A DNA stretch of 35,174 bases from Ectocarpus siliculosus (Eukaryota; Sar; Phaeophyceae; Ectocarpales; Ectocarpaceae). Numbering within the stretch: the first letter of the stretch is position 1; every line of letters begins with the position of its first letter. Where the stretch lies: assembly GCA_000310025.1 (NCBI GenBank), contig FN649736.1, positions 1,445,619-1,480,792 on the forward strand. Reading direction: 5' to 3'. A program made the translations under genes and the position numbers. Of the stretch, positions 9,342 to 18,487 are shown piece after piece. The notes beneath the pieces are model-generated. The model worked only from the letters and a program-made list of their open reading frames with translations, was not told the DNA's origin and searched no databases.

Positions 9342-12035
9342 AATAACAACGATGGCCGAACAAAGAAACACAAGAAGAAAATTAAATCCCGGAGTGGTGT
9401 GCTGCCGATTAAGTACAAACACGGTTCGCCCTCCTTGCCCTCTTGGGGTAATAGTCCTCCACGAAGTAGTCGTCCAGTAGCGGGATACGAACTGCCGGAA
9501 TTTCTCGAGGAGTATCAGGCATTCGTGCCAGGCGAGGCCCGGTTGCAGCAGTCCACTCAGGTAGCGCAAGTGAGTGTGTTTGCTGGTCGGGCCAGAGTAA
9601 AACATGCGTGTCGTGCGTTGGTAGACACTGGTTCGGGGCAGTCATTTATCTCAAGCAGTGTGATGGATAGAATGTTGAAAACGGGTGCCGCGTTGGAAGA
9701 AGGGATTCGTTCCGTGAAAACACAATGGACGGGGTTTAATGGTCATCCGCTGCGCACGAATCAAATGGCTCGGTTAAACGTGCAGTTCTTCGATCGGTTC
9801 GAGAGAGGGAGCGCTCGTTTAGCCGTGCAGGCATATATTGTGCCTGACGGGGTGATGTCTCACGATATTTTACTCGGTACGGATAGTTGGCGGCACTTTC
9901 CGCGTCGTGAATATATTGACATCGGCAACGACACATGTTTGTTGCGCCTGGACAACAGCCCCCCCTCATCGGGAGCGTCGTTCAGTGAGTCTACCCCCCT
10001 CCGTTCTGCGTCTCCGAAAATGGTAGCTTCGGCTGCCACCGCCGACCGGCATGATTTTTCTGACACGATTGCAATGGTTGAGTGCCCCGACCACGATGGT
10101 AGCGAGTTCAGACTTGTGGTGGATTCGTCCGCCCGTTCACCGTTGGTAGAAGGGCACCGCGAGTGGGTTCCTGTTCGTGTTGAAACTTCTGCTGGGGTGA
10201 CCGTGACATCGGGAAAATTTTATGCCCGGCTCGCGGAAGGGTGGAGTCCGCATGAAGTGTTGGTGGAAGCGGGCGGGTGTCAATCGCCCTTGGCGCTGTC
10301 AAACGCCGGTTCCATCACACCCCATGCGGTCATTAGTTGCAGTGTGACGCCGCTGCTTGATGTTCCGGTGTCCGACTTTGTATTTCGCGAGGAGGTAGCA
10401 ACTGCCTCCCCTCACGAGTCGAAGGTCCATGTGGTAGACGGCTCGCGCTCGGTTAATCCTGACCGACCCGAGCACCCGCCGGCAGAGTTGCTGGAGAATA
10501 TGACTCCGGAGTGTGAGAGTGCTTTCCGCCGTTTATGGGCAACCGTGCCGCCGCATCTTAGGGAAATTAAATTCGGTCTGAATCATTCCGCGTGGCAGCC
10601 TGAGGATATCGATCGCCTCTCTGCGCTCCTCACGAAATATTCTGATCGATTCTCTGAGAACCCGGTTGACCTAGGCTACTGTAGCACCATCCCTTTTCGA
10701 ATTGAATTGAAGCCTGGCACGCGCCCCATCAAACAGCGCGCGTATCGCCGAAATCCCGCGATTAATGCCAAGCTTCAGGTGGAGATAGATAAAATGGTGT
10801 TGGCGGGAATTTTGAGGCGTTCCAACAGCGAGTGGGCGTCCCCGGTGGTGTGTGTGATGAAAAAAAACGGGTCGGTGCGAGTGACGGCCAATTTGAAACG
10901 ACTGAATAGTGCAACAGTAGTCCCCTGTAGCGTTCTGCCCCACATTGCAGAATGCATCGACCAGCTGGGGGGTAGCTCCGTCTTCTCGGTACTTGACTTG
11001 GTGAGCGGCTTCTACCAAGCCGCGATCCACGAGGATTCCATCCCCTTAACGGCCATCGTGACGAGTACGGGGTTGTACGAATTCGTTCGAGTCCCCATGG
11101 GTGCGAGTGGGGCGCCCAACCACTTCCAGTTGTTGATGGCCAAGGTGTGTGAGGGGTTGGAGCGTGTGCAGTTGTATCTGGACGATATTGTGGTGCACTC
11201 AAAATCCGCGGCAGAGCATGTGGTGCATTTCGAGAAGTTGTTGGAACGGTTGCGCATCCACAATCTGAAACTCGCTCCCAAGAAAGCGAATGTGGGTGCC
11301 GCCGAAGTGGAATTTTTGGGGCATTTGATCACACCATCTGGCCTCGCGCCGGGGTGTGGTAAGGTTGCGGCGTTGGAAAATATGCCTATGCCTACGAATA
11401 AGAGCCAGCTGCGTTCCCTGTTGGGCAGTTTTTCGTATCTCCGCAAGTTTATCCCTAAGTTGGCCACTCGAGTGCGGGGTCTCAACGAGATGCTGAAAAA
11501 AGACAAGGAATTTCGGTTTACGACTCGACACGAAGAAACCACTAGAGCGATTATCAAAACGTTGATGAGCACGACAACTTTGGCGTTCCCTGACTATGAG
11601 GCCGCCATCGATGGCTCTCGCCCGTTTCAGCTATCGTCCGATGCGTCTGTTCATGGTTTTGGGGCCGTTCTAGAAAAGCAACAGAGTGATGGCACAATGC
11701 ATCCTCTCGTATACGTCAGTCGATCCACTCTTCCCAACGAACGCAACTGGGACACGACTGACTTAGAAATGGGGGCGTTGGTTTGGGCTGTCAAAAAGCT
11801 CCGAGTGTATTTGTACGGTATTCCCTTCGTGGTGCATACGGACCACCAACCGACTAGCTATCTGTCTTTGAGTGAGAAGAAGCCCCGAGTGCATCGAATG
11901 TGTGACTTCCTCAGCAGCTATCAGTTTTCCTTGCGCTACAAAACGGGGAACGACAATCAGGTAGCTGACATGCTTTCTCGGTTGCCGCAACCTGCGACCG
12001 AAAAGGATAAAACGGGGCCGAACCGCCTCATATAA
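9342..12035 (+). CDS. pol: Pol polyprotein: protease, reverse transcriptase, RNase H
   Basis: This enzyme part of the element would mature the polyprotein and copy its RNA into DNA. The frame opens after TAA 9339-9341. It has no in-frame ATG before the protease (the first is near 9663), so it looks designed for expression as a fusion with upstream sequence. Domains in order: aspartic protease with LVDTGSGQSF (DTG at 9624-9632); reverse transcriptase with LDLVSGFYQAAIHED, VPMGASGAPNHFQ and the catalytic YLDD at 11175-11186; RNase H with LSSDASVHGFGAVLEKQ (first Asp at 11640) and HTDHQP (Asp at 11841). It closes with NDNQVADMLSRLP, the usual end of Ty3/gypsy RNase H. A TAA at 12033-12035 ends it, but the same frame reopens at once and runs to the N gap. 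The key protease, RT and RNase H residues are present. Confidence 0.93.
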   Translation, partial: NNNDGRTKKHKKKIKSRSGVLPIKYKHGSPSLPSWGNSPPRSSRPVAGYELPEFLEEYQAFVPGEARLQQSTQVAQVSVFAGRARVKHACRALVDTGSGQSFISSSVMDRMLKTGAALEEGIRSVKTQWTGFNGHPLRTNQMARLNVQFFDRFERGSARLAVQAYIVPDGVMSHDILLGTDSWRHFPRREYIDIGNDTCLLRLDNSPPSSGASFSESTPLRSASPKMVASAATADRHDFSDTIAMVECPDHDGSEFRLVVDSSARSPLVEGHREWVPVRVETSAGVTVTSGKFYARLAEGWSPHEVLVEAGGCQSPLALSNAGSITPHAVISCSVTPLLDVPVSDFVFREEVATASPHESKVHVVDGSRSVNPDRPEHPPAELLENMTPECESAFRRLWATVPPHLREIKFGLNHSAWQPEDIDRLSALLTKYSDRFSENPVDLGYCSTIPFRIELKPGTRPIKQRAYRRNPAINAKLQVEIDKMVLAGILRRSNSEWASPVVCVMKKNGSVRVTANLKRLNSATVVPCSVLPHIAECIDQLGGSSVFSVLDLVSGFYQAAIHEDSIPLTAIVTSTGLYEFVRVPMGASGAPNHFQLLMAKVCEGLERVQLYLDDIVVHSKSAAEHVVHFEKLLERLRIHNLKLAPKKANVGAAEVEFLGHLITPSGLAPGCGKVAALENMPMPTNKSQLRSLLGSFSYLRKFIPKLATRVRGLNEMLKKDKEFRFTTRHEETTRAIIKTLMSTTTLAFPDYEAAIDGSRPFQLSSDASVHGFGAVLEKQQSDGTMHPLVYVSRSTLPNERNWDTTDLEMGALVWAVKKLRVYLYGIPFVVHTDHQPTSYLSLSEKKPRVHRMCDFLSSYQFSLRYKTGNDNQVADMLSRLPQPATEKDKTGPNRLI

Positions 12036-12701
12036 GAGGGTGATCTAGAAGTGTACTTTGTGGGTGCTGCAAATTGCCTGTCCCCTCCCTTGGACTTGCA
12101 ATGGCAGACTTCCTCCCACGAGGATTTTGAGTCGTTCATGGAGCCCGTAGATCCGCTGACCACCGATGAGGTCGCGCAGAACCAGTGGAATCTGGCTGTC
12201 CGATCTCGTCAACGCGGCGTCAGTACCGTCAGGTATCAGGCGCCGCGGGTCCTCGCTATTAACCCGTCTCCCGCCCCTAGTTCCGCTCCCGTTTCCCATC
12301 GTACTTTCAGTGGTCAGTTTCAATCAGGTGTTCTGCTGCACGCGTGCTCGGTATTTCCGGCTACGCCGGTGTTGCCGGTCTCCACCCGCTCCGCTGGGGT
12401 CGTGCCTCGGTCACCTCGTGTCCGAGCGGGCCGTCGTCCTTCCAGGAAGATTCGAGAACGGGAGGAGGCACCTGAGCCCGCCGCTGCCACCGCTGTGCCT
12501 GCTAGCGGCGGAGCTACGGCCGCACGTCCGGCGCGTCATGCGGCCGCCCGGGGTCCGACACCGCCGTCCCGGGCGGGCTCCGCGGAGGACACACCGGCTC
12601 CTCGCGGGGCCGGTCGCCGTCGCCGGCGCCAGAGCACGCCTCCCCCAGCCGACGCCGCGGTGGAACAACCTTTTTCCTCGCGGGGCCGGTCGTCGCGCCT
12701 A
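12036..12701 (+). pseudogene. Post-RNase H pol frame, up to the gap
   Basis: After the TAA at 12033-12035 the pol frame stays open for about 220 codons, starting EGDLEVYFVGA, until the run of N. The later part is rich in Pro, Ala and Arg. It may be a linker between RNase H and the missing integrase. The near-repeat CCTCGCGGGGCCGGTCG occurs twice here (near 12600 and 12675), which may have caused the assembly gap. Confidence 0.45.
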
Positions 12702-12801
12702 NNNNNNNNNNNNNNNNNNNNNNNNNNNNNNNNNNNNNNNNNNNNNNNNNNNNNNNNNNNNNNNNNNNNNNNNNNNNNNNNNNNNNNNNNNNNNNNNNNN
12801 N
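12702..12801. other. Assembly gap (100 N)
   Basis: Exactly 100 Ns, which suggests a placeholder length rather than a measured gap. The frame relation between the two sides therefore cannot be known, and some element sequence may be missing. Confidence 0.99.
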
Positions 12802-13188
12802 TCACCTGAGGGGCCCGGAGTTCGTCCATCGAGATCGAGACGAGCCGCCGCCGCCCGCCGTTCCCCGTCGGCCGCCGCCCAGCGGCCGACCTCCGCAACC
12901 GACTCGCCCGTCGAGTCGACTTGTCGATTCGGGGCGCGGTTGTGCGACAAGACCGACCTTGAATGGGCCGATGAGCAAGCGCGAGACCCCCTGGCGTCTT
13001 ACGTCATCAAGTACGTGGGTGATTCTGACTCTTTTAGTTTTCCCGATATGGGCGATTGTATTGGGGATGAGGGTACCATCACTCTTAAAAGGATTCAGAA
13101 GTTGGCAGACAAGTGCACACTTGTGACTTTGCCTCGCTCCGAACCGGTTGTGTGTTCCGGATTTTTTGTCTTTGGTGTTGCCTTCTGA
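12802..13188 (+). pseudogene. Pre-integrase linker fragment of pol
   Basis: The frame after the gap encodes DKTDLEWADEQARDPLASYV and, later, LKRIQKLADKCTLVTLP before stopping at 13186-13188. This resembles the stretch between RNase H and the integrase zinc finger in Ty3/gypsy polyproteins. The HHCC finger and the D,D35E core that should follow are not found in any frame to 14578. I infer that integrase was deleted or replaced. Confidence 0.45.
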
Positions 13189-14571
13189 TGCCGATGATGT
13201 TTTTTTTTTCCGGTGTGAGGTGTCGGTTGTTGCTGTTTGACTCTAGTCTCTTGATGGCGACGTGCCGTTCGTTTTCGGGAGGATGGGGGGGAGAGGCACA
13301 GGCCATTCAAAAACAACCTGTGTTCGGTAGAAACTGCGTTTTTACTGAAAATTTTAGGGTGTTGTCCCGCCTCGAGGAGTTCCGATTCAAATTTTTGGTT
13401 GGTTTGTGGGTGCCTTGGTCATTGCGGGTGGGAGCGTCCGGGAGTGTTTGCGTCCTCGAAGAGAAGGTCGTCGTGCTTTACTTCTAGGATAGGGGGTCAA
13501 TGTTTCGTTGTGGTTCTACCAATTTCGGGCAGGAAGCTTTTGAAGCTCTTTTTCAACGCGATGATATCGTTCTCATGGTGGTCATTCTTCGGTGAACTTT
13601 GGAGTTCCAGGGTAGGCAATACAGCAAGGTTCGTTGGCTTTTCTTTTTCCCCCAAGACCGCCAAAGGTCTACTCTCCTATAATAAATATTCCGCAAGGAA
13701 GCTGAAGCTGAAGCTGAAAATGTACTGTGTCTATGTCAAAGTGCTGTGTCTATGTTTGTCCTTGTCAATGTGCTGTGTATATGTGAAAATCAGCTTCAGC
13801 TTCAGCCTTGCGTTGGGAGAGTGCGCGTACATCAGACACGCGTGGGGAGAAAAATGGTCAAAGGATCGTTGATGTATGTGTCTCGGGCGGATTTCATAGC
13901 TTCATAAAGCTGGGGTGTGATTCACAAAACAACGTGGGGAGATTGATTTAGTTGTTGGGAGTCCTTTTGGGGGTCGGTGTGCACCGTCGGGTAGCGCCGA
14001 TTTCAACAGTCAAATGTCCGATTGAGGGGGGTCACAGGGGTTCGTTGCCGCCTTTCTTTGAGGTGAGTACGGCGTCTTTCTTGCCGGGTTCAAAAATGCT
14101 TCCGTTCGGTAACATTCGTAGTGATCGGGTTTTTGCAAGTCAGATAAAGATTTTGGACCGGGATGCTTTTGGGGTTTGTGCCGGTTGTCGTTTCCAAAAC
14201 ACGGCAGCGCAGCACGGGGCAAAGTGGGTTATTGACGGCACATGGTATGATGAAAAAGTCTTTGTGGGTGGTAGCTTATGTGAGGGTTTTCGGGCCTGAA
14301 GAGTTGACGAAGGTTTGATCTCGTGGAGTTAAAAACGGGGCCTGCAAAGGATAGATCGAATTCCATGACTTGTTGAGTACTATGGTTCTGCCAATGTCGA
14401 GAAGGATATGTGTTGGTAGTTTTGTCGCCAGATAAGAGCAGCCGCGAGCGAGAATATACCAGTTTCAGTGGGAAAATAGTACTTAATGCCAGCTTCTTCC
14501 AGAGGAAATCATGACGTTGTGGATTACTTTTGGACATAGTGAAAATTTTCCACCATGTCAAAAAGCAGTGT
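13189..14571 (+). other. Non-coding 3' internal region of the LTR element
   Basis: About 1.4 kb between the last pol remnant and the polypurine tract. Frames up to about 150 codons exist, but none resembles integrase, a chromodomain or an envelope-like protein. It contains one notable inverted repeat (listed separately). Confidence 0.6.
13692..13812 (+). repeat. Inverted repeat (potential hairpin) in the element's 3' region
   Basis: The left arm, 13692-13717, carries GCTGAAGCTGAAGCTGA after CGCAAGG. The right arm, 13790-13812, is its reverse complement apart from one 3-base difference. The 72-base loop repeats TGTGTCTATGT-like words. It could be an RNA structure in the element transcript. 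Confidence 0.75.
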
Positions 14572-14578
14572 GGGGGAA
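14572..14578 (+). other. Polypurine tract
   Basis: The purine run GGGGGAA directly abuts the 3' LTR, the expected place for the plus-strand primer. It is short. Confidence 0.65.
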
Positions 14579-15072
14579 TGTGGTACGAAGTAGGCTCGTT
14601 TCAGGGGATGTTTGAGCCGTGTCCCCGGGGTGCGGCGCAATTGGCATGTTTATCTTTGAATGTTGAGTAGCCGCGTTGCAGCGCACGAATTCAGAAGAGA
14701 GAGTCTACCAGGGCAAGGAGCAAAAGGCCAGCTTGAGTGTTCGGTTACCAGTGCGTTGACAGAGTTCGAAGCGGTGGTTGATTCCAGCAAGTGAGTGCAG
14801 GAGTTCGGTCGAGCAGCAGTAGTGTTGATCGGCCTGAGTTGAGTGCAGCAGCGAGCAGAATTAACGACAAAGTTTCCTCTTCAAAGCAGCATCTATCATC
14901 CTCGGTATTGAGTCTTTGATCTATCATCCTCGGCGACAACCGTCCGAGACATAGAGCAACCCACCGACAAGAACCTCGAACCTAGCACAAGAACCGTTAG
15001 TGTAGAGCCACATCGCTTTGCACTGGATTGGTCGATTGGGTCATCAATAGAACCCGAAGTCCAAGTATCACA
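14579..15072 (+). repeat. 3' LTR
   Basis: A 494-bp copy of the 5' LTR, same length, starting TGTGGTACGAAG and ending AAGTATCACA. The roughly 15 substitutions are spread along the repeat. The bases after it (TGACACCC) do not match those before the 5' LTR. Confidence 0.95.
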
Positions 15073-15491
15073 TGACACCCCCAACTATAGACTAATAATT
15101 CCAAACACCGTGACCCTGGGTTTCCGGTAGAAAATGAAGCCAAATATTAATTCGACTGTTACAAAATAAACACCAGTTTATTCTATCTGCTTCGACGAAC
15201 AAACCCTCCTTTTATTTTGTTTTCTTTCGAATTGCTTCATTATTTCTTCGGTTTCTAGGCTACGTGTTGGGGAGAGAGACGCACGAAACGCTCATCGTCT
15301 CTCCGGCCGCGTTAGCTGCAAAGGCCGGCGTCAACTCTTACAAATCCATCTCTCTCCCCACAAATACTAGCCGGGGGACTACGACTGCAAACGCAGGAGT
15401 CCCAAAACTGACCAAGTCCTCAAATGGTACACACCATTCTACAACACCCACATCTAGAGGTCAGTTTCTGGACGACTACCGCATAAGTCAA
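15073..15491. other. Spacer between LTR element and DIRS-like element
   Basis: No gene is recognised on either strand. The right part is probably the 3' untranslated end of the minus-strand DIRS-like element. I looked for inverted terminal repeats matching sequence beyond 18119 and saw none by eye. Confidence 0.4.
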
Positions 15492-16739
15492 CTATCCGTT
15501 CCCCCAGACGGTCCCCTCCCCCGGCTGTCTCGATACGATCCTACTGCCGTCTGTAAGTTTCCGTGACACTCGCCGCGAATCCTCTACATTGTTTCGCGCG
15601 TACGGCGTGTATGCATCCGACCTCCACTTCCCTTCTCTCTGAATCACTCGTTCGGCGATGTCTCCGCCGATGCAAGAGCCGTCGCGCCTCCAATTCGCAA
15701 CGAGTGCAACGCGTACTCCTGGGAGTTACGCCCCGACTTCGCTACCACTTCTCTGACTGCACGGAGGGCAGCAGTATACCTCACTACTCTCACTGCTCTT
15801 CCACTACGGTACGAAGCCAACGGTGCGGAGTCAGGCAACGTCGCATGACACGATAACAGCTCCACCACAAGAGCCACCGCGCCGCCGCGTGCTCTCACAC
15901 CTGACTGCGGTCCGGTGACTTCGTCTCGCGTACGAACCCGTATGTTTTCTTTCTGCTCTTGATCGGCCTTGTGCCCTCTAAACCTCATTTCGACACGGTC
16001 TGCTCTACGATAGTGACTAAAGACTAATTGCGTCTCGCCAGCAAACAATGCTACGTCCGCCCTCGTAAGACAGTGTGCCTCATGCACCCTGCCCGCATCA
16101 TTCGCGAACACCTCATCGGACCGTGTGATAAAAAGATAGGACAAGCACAGACACAGCCACATCACTCTGCCCCCTTCCCCCCAGTTCTGGCTTGCGCTTT
16201 CCCCCTTCCAGCAGCATACGCCAAGACACAGGCAGGCGCACACGGCGTACCGTCCCCATAGCCACGTGGTTCCTCGCAATCCCCCTTAGCGCACATTTCA
16301 ACATCGGAGACGACAAGTCTAGCTCGACAGAAGCTTCCAGCCTATGAAAATGTTGTACAGCCGTGAGTTTTCCGGATATTGTACTCGCTAGATTACCCTC
16401 AGACTCGAAACACCAGGCTACGAAGTCTATCAACTCCCACACATGAAGGTCCCCGGCACGTTGCCCTAGGAACTTGGGCTTCTCCGTCAGCCTCCGAAAC
16501 GTGCACCAAGAGTTGAAGCCTGACGTGTAAGTCCTTCTAGACGAAGACGCAACTGAGTGCTCGACGAGCTGCATGCCAAGACGTCGGTAACAAAGTCCCG
16601 TCCTGCCTGTCCCAGGTCCTGAACCTGCTGATAGCCCTGGAGCCAACCTCGTAAAGACCGGCGTGCTGCCGTTCGATTTAGCCGCATGTGCGCTGCCATC
16701 CGAGGTAGGCCCCCCCGCCACGCGGGAGAGCCCGCACCC
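15492..16739 (-). pseudogene. Tyrosine recombinase (DIRS-like), two frameshifts
   Basis: The enzyme would integrate element DNA by tyrosine-mediated strand exchange. The frame opens directly after the gag TAG, with no ATG before the core-binding domain, which begins near SSSRRTYTSGFNSW. The box with the first catalytic Arg (VLSFYHTVR then SDEVF) is split by a frameshift near 16115-16135. The middle frame holds a GHK-containing strand and HSLRIGGATALASA with the H-X-X-R pair (His at 15704-15706, Arg at 15695-15697). A second frameshift near 15664 precedes the last part, with GKWRSDAYTPYAR; candidate nucleophile Tyr codons are at 15609-15611 and 15600-15602. The sequence ends with RQPGEGTVWGNG and TAG at 15494-15492. 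Every catalytic box is present across the three frames, so decay is recent, or the shifts are sequencing errors. Confidence 0.85.
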
Positions 16740-18119
16740 CTATTTGTCTTTCCCGTGGGTGAAGAAGTCAGCGACCTTGGGTCTCGCGCCGCCCTCGCCA
16801 GCGGCGCGCGCCTCTCCTCCGCGCCCTCCCCCGTTGCCGTGGCCAACGCCGCGCGCGCCGGTTGCCGGAGTTTCGGACGCTCCGCGCCTAGCGTGGGAAG
16901 GGTTCTGGGCGTGGATGTATGGGCAGTTACGATCATGGCAACCGGACGACGAGTTGAAGGCGAAGCAGTAACCACGCGATCTTCCGGAAGTGGTCCCCCG
17001 GGCTCGCTTGGACGGCGATAGGAGCTGTTCTCCTGCCCGTATCTGAGGCTGGTAGAAGGCGGCGGCGCCGACCCCGCCCATGGCGATGAAGCCAGTAATC
17101 CTCTTCCACTCGATGGTTACCACGGGCGGAAAATCCTCGATGACAGTCGGCGGCGCAGAGTTCGTTGTCTTGAAACTGATGGCGGCGTCAAACCACCGCG
17201 ATGCGAACAGGATTAGATCGTCGTTGATGAATCCCGCGAACCGGAGTTTGTTCGCGGGATTCCGCATCTCGCCGCGGTTTTCACGACAGTGCTCGGTGAC
17301 CATCGCCAAGCCGACGTTGAGGGACTCCTCGAGGATGCCCACGCGCTGGAGACTCTCAGAATCGGTAATGCCTGTTTTGAGCAACGCCGATATGGTCGTG
17401 ATGAGGATCGAGAGCGACTCTTCCAACGGAACCTCGGCGTTAGGCGTGTCAGATCCCGAACGGTAGTCTTCGACCCGGAAGTTTGAGAGCGTGTCGAGCG
17501 ATGCCGCCACTTTCTCTGTCACCAGGACGCCTTTGCGAAGCAAGGATTGCCACTCCATCTGCGACAGTTTTGAAACTGCCGGAGGCCGCCCCAGGATGAG
17601 CCACGCTTTTTCCCGGCGGAGGTCCCCCCACATCCGCGCTCTATCCTTTGCCGTAGCCTTAGCCGCCTCGGCGCCGGGTGTAGCGGGGGCCCGAGAGGCC
17701 GATGGTGGGGCGGTTGTGCCCACCAGTTGCACCTCCCCCTGAAGGCCAAGTCCTGCTGCTTGGGTGGCGATCAGGTCGTCGATCGTTGCTTGAAGCTGCT
17801 GGCGATCGCCGGCAGCCTCATCGCGCTTCCGCTGCAGCTCCTCCCTCAGGCCGTCCACCAGCCCGCGGAGAGAAGCGAGCTCAGTCTCATCAGCGGGGGG
17901 GTCGCCGCGGGTGCCTGTCCCTCGCGCTCGCGAGGAGGATACCGCTCGACGCCTCGCGGGAGTACGTGATCCGCTGCGCGTCGAGGGGCGAGCCGTCGAG
18001 CTCGCCACCGATCGCGCGGTAGACCTCCTCGTGCGTGGTGTCGAGGGTGTCGCCGCCCGACCTCGCCCTGCTTGCCCAGCCGCTTCCCTGCCGCTCCGCG
18101 TGGAGGCCCGTGTCGGCAT
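16740..18119 (-). CDS. Gag-like protein of the DIRS-like element
   Basis: This 459-aa ORF starts with a true ATG (18119-18117) and ends in TAG 16742-16740. Residues 1-75 are Ser/Thr/Arg-rich and basic. A coiled coil (ELASLRGLVDGLREELQRKR) sits near residues 80-115. Residues about 150-350 form a helical domain (ARMWGDLRREKAWLILG onward) that I take for the capsid-like part. A zinc finger at residues 384-403, YCFAFNSSSGCHDRNCPYIH, has spacing C-X8-C-X4-C-X3-H, a type found in DIRS-like gag proteins rather than the CCHC knuckle of LTR elements. The tail is Gly/Arg-rich. The stop is followed by GGG and the same frame runs on into the recombinase. The role is inferred to be nucleic-acid binding and particle formation. 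Confidence 0.75.
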   Translation of the reverse strand: MPTRASTRSGREAAGQAGRGRAATPSTPRTRRSTARSVASSTARPSTRSGSRTPARRRAVSSSRARGTGTRGDPPADETELASLRGLVDGLREELQRKRDEAAGDRQQLQATIDDLIATQAAGLGLQGEVQLVGTTAPPSASRAPATPGAEAAKATAKDRARMWGDLRREKAWLILGRPPAVSKLSQMEWQSLLRKGVLVTEKVAASLDTLSNFRVEDYRSGSDTPNAEVPLEESLSILITTISALLKTGITDSESLQRVGILEESLNVGLAMVTEHCRENRGEMRNPANKLRFAGFINDDLILFASRWFDAAISFKTTNSAPPTVIEDFPPVVTIEWKRITGFIAMGGVGAAAFYQPQIRAGEQLLSPSKRARGTTSGRSRGYCFAFNSSSGCHDRNCPYIHAQNPSHARRGASETPATGARGVGHGNGGGRGGEARAAGEGGARPKVADFFTHGKDK

Positions 18120-18487
18120 CTGGTCGCGGTTGGAGTCGTATAAGCAGCGAACCGGCGGCAGGCGGCGGGCGAGCGTCAGGGCGGCGTTGCGGGAACACTT
18201 CTTTCCCTCTTCATCGTGGGCGTAGTCGATCGCGCGCCTGGATCTGCAGTTAGAATGGTCTACAAATCCTATCTTCGGGCGAAACTATCTGACGAGGGTT
18301 TTCGTCGGGCCCAGAACGACGCGTTGTTATATCGCGAGCTTGAGTTAGTTCGTTCTCGACGCCTGTGGATTGAATGGAGTGATTATTGCTGCTGACGTTA
18401 CGGTCACCGGACGTCGACCAATCCCGAATATTTCTCTCTTTGGAACACTAGCGATGTTTTTTTTTTTTTTTATATATATATTTTCTT
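18120..18487. other. Leader region of the DIRS-like element and spacer
   Basis: This lies upstream of the minus-strand gag ATG. It should include the element's 5' untranslated region and promoter, but no TATA-like signal or terminal repeat is clear. A T run followed by TATATATA sits at about 18457-18482 next to the hairpin array. Confidence 0.4.

Larger units (their letters stand above)
5346..15072 (+). mobile_element. Ty3/gypsy-type LTR retrotransposon, integrase-less
   Basis: The 9,727-bp element has two 494-bp LTRs that begin TG and end CA. A putative primer-binding site lies one base after the 5' LTR, and a short purine run lies directly before the 3' LTR. The interior carries gag with a CCHC knuckle, then aspartic protease, reverse transcriptase and RNase H in the order typical of Ty3/gypsy. 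A spacer after RNase H resembles the usual pre-integrase linker, but no HHCC or DDE integrase follows before the 3' LTR. The LTRs differ at about 15 of 494 positions (roughly 3%), with no indels, so the copy is not brand-new. The flanking bases (CCAAG before, TGACA after) do not form a target-site duplication. Frames are interrupted in several places, so this copy is probably inactive. Confidence 0.9.
15492..18119 (-). mobile_element. DIRS-like tyrosine-recombinase element, RT missing
   Basis: Minus-strand element core: a gag-like ORF with a CCCH finger (16740-18119) followed, in the same frame after one TAG, by a tyrosine recombinase (15492-16739). This gene content matches DIRS/Ngaro-type retrotransposons, which use a tyrosine recombinase instead of a DDE integrase. 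The RT/RNase H part expected in that class is not present in any frame here. Terminal repeats were not identified, so the outer limits are unknown. The recombinase has two frameshifts, so this copy is probably dead. Confidence 0.75.

Noticed and set aside
13952-14299. Frame with a CAGC motif near the 3' LTR considered as an integrase zinc finger
   Set aside because: No His pair at the right spacing and no DDE core follow; the similarity is only two cysteines.
15073-18487. Inverted terminal repeats or an internal complementary region for the DIRS-like element
   Set aside because: None could be matched by eye between the two flanks; a dot-plot of 15073-15491 against 18120-18487 on both strands would settle this.
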